Program-made: the position numbers and the translations under genes
NCBI GenBank assembly: GCA_963717195.1
Contig: CAVQVR010000002.1
Span: 62,001-126,000 of the forward strand
DNA: 64,000 bases
DNA from: JACDAE01 sp963717195
Lineage (GTDB): Bacteria > Chloroflexota > Ktedonobacteria > Ktedonobacterales > Ktedonobacteraceae
Direction of reading: 5' to 3'
The notes under the pieces: generated by a model
Database searches by the model: none
The model's input: the letters and a program-made list of their open reading frames with translations, nothing else
Told to the model about the DNA's origin: nothing
Shown: positions 60,137 to 64,000 of the stretch, in pieces
How the letters are laid out: every line of letters begins with the position of its first letter
How positions within the stretch are numbered: position 1 is the first letter of the stretch

Positions 60137-62956
60137 ATGGTTCTTTCACAGATTTCAGAGACCATCAAAATCTTTTTCTCACTTGCTCCAGCTGCTGAGG
60201 ACCGCACCTTGTTTGAAAAACTGCGCACACACTTGAGTAGCTTGAGGCGGCAAGGACTCATTGACATCTGGTACGATAGTGAAATCAGCGCTGGTAGCGA
60301 TTTCAAAAACATCATTAAAGCCTATATAAGTACAGCAGATATTATCGTGCTGCTCATCAGTGCCGATTTTTTTGACTCGGATCAGTGCTTCGAAGTGGAA
60401 ATGCAATATGCCCGGGAACAGAGCATCTTGAGGGCAGCACCCATCATCCCGGTTCTCTTACGTCCAACTGAATTGAAAGGTCTCCCTCTCGAAGAGCATA
60501 ATCTCCTTCCTCTCAATGGCAGAGCGGTGAGTGTCTGGGACAATCTGGATACCGCTCTGAAAGAGGTTGCGAACGGTATTCACCAGGTGGTCGAAAAACT
60601 TGCTCGCCGATTGACGGACCCATACGCACCAGTGAAGCGACCACAATTTCCCCTCTGCACTCTTCCCTACAGACGAAGTCCATTTTTTACAGACCGAGAA
60701 GATACCCTCATAACGCTCCACCGCTACTTCACTACTCAGCAGGCAGGGCAGACACGAACTCAGGCACTTCATGGTCTGGGAGGAATAGGCAAAACGCTCC
60801 TTGCCATAGAATATGCCCATCGCTATCAACATGACTACCAGGTTGTCTTATGGCTGCATGCCACTCCCCATGAGCTTTTAAGTTCTGATATTCTCTCTCT
60901 TGCTCATCAACTTGGCATCCCTGCACAGGATAACGTTGATGAGCAGCAACGCTTCGCTGCCATAAAACGCTGGTTGCAACATCACGACAGGTGGTTATTG
61001 GTACTCGATAACCTGGAAGATTTTCTCATTACAGACCAGCTCATTCCTTCTTACAGCAATGGTCATGTGCTCTTGATCACCCATTCGCGGGCAACTGGAT
61101 CGTTTGCCTCCGCCGTCGCTGTCGATCAGATGACCATCAATGAAGGCGCATTACTGTTGCTCCGACGCGCCAAAATCATTCCAGAGCAGGGAACACGCGA
61201 CGATGCTTCAGAAGCCCACTTCCTCTCAGCCGTGGCGATTGCGCAGGAAGTCGAAGGCTATCCCCTCGCCCTTGATCAAGCTGGTGCCTATATCGAGGAA
61301 ACCCAACGCACTCTCGCCTCATACCTCACACTCTATCGGGAACGGCAAGCAACCTTTTTAGGAATGCGAGGGCGACTCGCCAACGATCATCCAGATCCAG
61401 TTACGACCACGCTTGCATTGACCTTTGAAAAGATCGCCCAGATCAACCCTGCTGCCCTTGAACTGCTGTATTTCTTCGCCTTTCTGCATCCTGATGCTCT
61501 CCCCGATGAAATGATTTTGCATGGAGCCTCTTCACTCAATGGTACTCTACACACACTTGCCCTTGATCCTCTCCTTTTAGATGCCGCTATCGCCACACTC
61601 CAACGCTTCTCGCTTGTCCACCACCAGGCGGATACGACAACACTCAACATGCACCGTATCGTGCAAGCCATCCTCAAAAAGGCACTCTCGCAAAAACAAC
61701 AGCACCAGTTGGCGCTTCAGGCAGTCCGTCTGCTCAATTCCACCTTCCCGGCAGTGCTTTTCAGGACCTGGGAAGGCTGTGAACGATATCTACCTCAGGC
61801 TCTACATTGCGCCACCTTGATTAATGACTTCCAGATTACCTTAAAAGAAGGCGGTCTGCTCTTAGAACGCCTGGGGTTCTATTATTACCAACGCGGATGC
61901 TATCCCGAAGCCGAAACCTATCTCACTCAGGCTCTCCACCTCCAGGAGCGCCATCACAGTAAAGATTCCCTGGCCATAGCCCAGACTCTCAATTCTCTAG
62001 GGCTCCTCTATCAACGACAGGCCCGCTATCAAGATGCTCAGGATCTCCATCAACGCGCTCTGACGCTGCGAGAACAGGAAGCTGGCCCGGACCATCCCAA
62101 AACTGCCGAGAGTATACATAACCTTGCAATGCTGTATGGGGATCTGGGTGAGTATCAACGGGCCGAGCATCTCTACCTGCGTGTCCTTTCCCTGGAAGAA
62201 CACTCGAAAGGCTCCGATCACCCTGATGTCGCCAGCACATTGAACAATCTCGGATTGATGCACTATCAGCAGGGGCACTATTCTCAAGCCGAAACAGCGT
62301 ATCAACGTGCTCTCTCTATCTACAAACGCACCTTACCCGCCAACCACCCTGACCTGCTCTATCCTTTAGACGGTCTGGGTACGCTCGCTGAGACACAGGG
62401 CAACTACCAACGTGCCACAGAATTCTATCAGCAAGCGTTGAGCATTAGTGAACAAACCTATGGAGAGAAGCACCCTGATACTGCTCACAGTATCAATAAA
62501 TTAGCTGATCTCGCTGAGTCACAAGGCAACTACCAACAAGCTGAAGCACTCTACCAACAGGCATTGAACATTGGGGAACAGGCTCTAGGGTCGGAGCATC
62601 CCGATGTGGCCCTCTTTCTCAATAACCTGGCCTTCCTTGCCACAAAACAGGGACAATACCAACATGCAGAGGAACTCTATCAGCGGGCTCTGAACATATA
62701 CGAACGGGCTCTGGGAATGGAACATCCTGATGTCGCGAGCGTGCTCAATAACCTGGGACAACTGTACCGAAAGACCGGAAACATGGAACGCGCGGAAACA
62801 CTTTTGCGGCAATCACTCCTCATCCACGAACAAACCCTAGGCTCAACCCATCCTGATACTATACAGAGCCTGAGCAACCTGACCGATCTACTGGCCGATC
62901 AGCATAACCAGGAAGTCCCTCCATCAATAGAACCATCTCAAAACGACCACTCCTAG
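60137..62956 (+). CDS. TIR / NB-ARC / TPR STAND protein
   Basis: The start is set at ATG 60137 (weak AGGTAGGT site); the frame reaches 60056. The 939-residue product has an N-terminal TIR domain (about 1-135: IKIFFSLAPAAEDRTLFEKL, RQGLIDIWYDSEISAGS, IIVLLISADFFDSDQCFEVE). Its conserved Glu near 86-88 is the likely NADase residue. An NB-ARC ATPase follows with Walker A GLGGIGKT (213-220), WLLVLDNLE and LLITHSRATGSF. From about residue 570 come at least seven 42-residue TPRs of kinesin-light-chain type (ALNIGEQALGSEHPDVALFL). Such tripartite proteins are sensors that trigger TIR NAD-degrading or signalling activity, several with antiphage function. The ligand is unknown and no partner genes are adjacent. 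Confidence 0.85.
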   Translation: MVLSQISETIKIFFSLAPAAEDRTLFEKLRTHLSSLRRQGLIDIWYDSEISAGSDFKNIIKAYISTADIIVLLISADFFDSDQCFEVEMQYAREQSILRAAPIIPVLLRPTELKGLPLEEHNLLPLNGRAVSVWDNLDTALKEVANGIHQVVEKLARRLTDPYAPVKRPQFPLCTLPYRRSPFFTDREDTLITLHRYFTTQQAGQTRTQALHGLGGIGKTLLAIEYAHRYQHDYQVVLWLHATPHELLSSDILSLAHQLGIPAQDNVDEQQRFAAIKRWLQHHDRWLLVLDNLEDFLITDQLIPSYSNGHVLLITHSRATGSFASAVAVDQMTINEGALLLLRRAKIIPEQGTRDDASEAHFLSAVAIAQEVEGYPLALDQAGAYIEETQRTLASYLTLYRERQATFLGMRGRLANDHPDPVTTTLALTFEKIAQINPAALELLYFFAFLHPDALPDEMILHGASSLNGTLHTLALDPLLLDAAIATLQRFSLVHHQADTTTLNMHRIVQAILKKALSQKQQHQLALQAVRLLNSTFPAVLFRTWEGCERYLPQALHCATLINDFQITLKEGGLLLERLGFYYYQRGCYPEAETYLTQALHLQERHHSKDSLAIAQTLNSLGLLYQRQARYQDAQDLHQRALTLREQEAGPDHPKTAESIHNLAMLYGDLGEYQRAEHLYLRVLSLEEHSKGSDHPDVASTLNNLGLMHYQQGHYSQAETAYQRALSIYKRTLPANHPDLLYPLDGLGTLAETQGNYQRATEFYQQALSISEQTYGEKHPDTAHSINKLADLAESQGNYQQAEALYQQALNIGEQALGSEHPDVALFLNNLAFLATKQGQYQHAEELYQRALNIYERALGMEHPDVASVLNNLGQLYRKTGNMERAETLLRQSLLIHEQTLGSTHPDTIQSLSNLTDLLADQHNQEVPPSIEPSQNDHS

Positions 62957-63683
62957 TCCAGACAAAACCCTGCTCTTTTGCAGGATAGAAGATGCTAAAT
63001 TTCCTCTCTTTGGCTTCTTCACCCGCTGTTTTCCTTTGTCGCCTTCTCTCTCTTTCTCCTCTGTCTTTGACTTATCAGGCTTCGACTCCCCAGGCTTTGA
63101 TCCATTTCCGCCCTTTTTGGAATTTCCATTTAAACATGTAAATCTACTTACCTGGGGGGGGGTATTGCGAGGAGGGATAACGAGGCTGCAAACATCGCCT
63201 GCTTGCTTATTGATCCGGGTTGTCATGTGAAGAACGGGGAAAACTAACTGTATCCTATCCAGAAACGTGGAGGTTTTTTTTGTGCCGCAAGAAGCGTTAT
63301 ACGCATCAGCATCGGTTATCTTTATGCAACTTATCATAGCCGCACTCCTGCTTCCTGGAATAAGAACATGCATCAAAGCATTTATATCTTTCGATGTTAG
63401 AAGGTTTCGCTTAATGGGATAGAAACATCTCGTAAAAATGATCCCTCGGGCAACGGAACCCTTCACTGGTATTTCTACCAGAGAAACGCGAAATCTTCGA
63501 GAAACTCGTCAACAGGTACAGAATACCATAAGAAAAGAGTCCTATGCTACGTTCACGTCCACAGAAAAATGGGTGAGGCCACCTGAAATCCATGAACAAA
63601 CGATAGCCAGAAATCTGTTTTTTGTGTACAATAAGGTGCCAGAAAGACCAGCAAATAACGACATTCTATAGAGGGCAACAGAA
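62957..63683. other. Long gene-free spacer with a G-run
   Basis: Open frames on both strands lack ribosome sites and recognisable motifs, and the longest (minus strand to 63466) is low-complexity and Lys/Glu-rich. An eight-base G run occurs near 63151-63158. I see no gene, RNA or repeat here that I can support. Confidence 0.4.
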
Positions 63684-64000
63684 ATGAGTGAATATCAACG
63701 TTACGAATTTATGACCATCGACAAACCGTTGACACGAGAGCAACTCGATAAGGTCAACGGCCTTTCCAGTCATATTGAAGCGACTTCCACCCATGCTATT
63801 ATCGAATATCATTGGGGTGACTTCAAGCATGATCCCATCGACGTGCTTCGCAAGTTCTTCGACGGCTTTCTTTATTGGGCCAACTGGGGTTCGCCTCAAC
63901 TGGCTTTCCGTTTCCCACATGGTACCTTGCCCGCCGATCTCATTGAGGGCTACGATTTCGATGACCTTGTCACATTCACCCGGCACAAAGACTATGATAT
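63684..64000 (+). CDS. Conserved hypothetical protein, cut by window end
   Basis: ATG 63684 has GAGGG about 8 bases upstream, and the frame is open for 105 codons to the window edge, so it has no stop here. It begins MSEYQRYEFMTIDKPLTREQ and contains AIIEYHWGDFKHDPIDVLRK, then FFDGFLYWANWGSPQLAFRF. This opening is shared by a widespread bacterial family of unknown function, typically several hundred residues long. No enzymatic motif is visible in the part seen. Confidence 0.75.
   Translation, partial: MSEYQRYEFMTIDKPLTREQLDKVNGLSSHIEATSTHAIIEYHWGDFKHDPIDVLRKFFDGFLYWANWGSPQLAFRFPHGTLPADLIEGYDFDDLVTFTRHKDYD

Noticed and set aside
62924..63466. 180-codon minus-strand frame
   Set aside because: No ribosome site, and the second half is low-complexity Lys/Glu/Gly; it overlaps the end of the TIR/NB-ARC/TPR gene.
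63438..63671. 77-codon plus-strand frame before the last gene
   Set aside because: No ribosome site and no recognisable motif.
63666..63986. Minus-strand frame at the right edge
   Set aside because: It is the exact shadow of the conserved hypothetical gene starting at 63684, which has a ribosome site and a familiar N-terminus.

Overview
ORGANISM. The window contains no rRNA or ribosomal-protein marker, so taxonomy is inference. Several features resemble a large-genome, soil-type filamentous bacterium of the Chloroflexota class Ktedonobacteria: a BTAD/TPR regulator of more than 1,100 residues, an XRE-NACHT membrane protein, a TIR/NB-ARC/TPR protein, orphan multi-pass membrane proteins with HAMP-like tails, secreted beta-propellers and carbohydrate hydrolases, and a dense mixture of decayed IS elements. 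Coding density is moderate and intergenic regions carry many long inverted repeats. LAYOUT. 0-5.3 kb: a restriction-modification pair closely matching the PaeR7I/XhoI family (endonuclease cut by the window edge), a tyrosine recombinase broken by two small indels, and a scarred region with a hairpin repeat. 5.3-11.2 kb (minus strand): small membrane and secreted proteins, a putative NHLP-type (Os1348-like) RiPP precursor, and upstream of it a large AAA/TPR/BTAD regulator. 11.3-17.3 kb: a truncated PAPS-reductase-like gene, a 28-bp-arm palindrome, and two paralogous membrane proteins placed around an O-methyltransferase. 17.3-22.9 kb: a mobile-element graveyard: an IS982-type element inside another transposase remnant, tRNA-Gly and tRNA-Pro, and an IS256-type element nested cleanly inside an ISKra4-type element. 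23-32 kb: a membrane-anchored esterase, a small secreted protein, the XRE-NACHT protein, and a TetR / MFS exporter / isochorismatase-fold hydrolase divergon. 32.2-35.1 kb: a fluoride-resistance operon (DUF190-CBS, DUF190 and two FluC channels) behind a visible fluoride riboswitch with a terminator platform and a promoter. 35.2-38.4 kb: a compact aroQ-aroA-aroK-aroE operon of divergent shikimate-pathway enzymes. 38.9-41.9 kb: a two-component system and a YceI-like protein. 42-60 kb: a carbohydrate locus with a secreted GH78 rhamnosidase, two secreted beta-propellers, a secreted GH5-like hydrolase, a GH35 beta-galactosidase, a LacI-type regulator with an upstream leader peptide, a two-permease plus binding-protein sugar ABC importer, and a beta-helix protein. 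60-63 kb: the TIR/NB-ARC/TPR protein. The window ends inside a conserved hypothetical gene. HOW IT FITS TOGETHER. The carbohydrate locus reads as one unit: secreted enzymes release rhamnosyl or galactosyl sugars from plant-type polysaccharide, the ABC importer takes up the oligosaccharides, the probably cytoplasmic GH35 enzyme splits them, and the LacI protein regulates. The fluoride operon and the TetR divergon are self-contained resistance modules. A recurring theme is single-base indels in otherwise well-conserved genes (integrase, IS982, IS256 and ISKra4 transposases, lacI, and a compensated pair inside the rhamnosidase). These are either real decay or residual assembly error and should be checked against raw reads.
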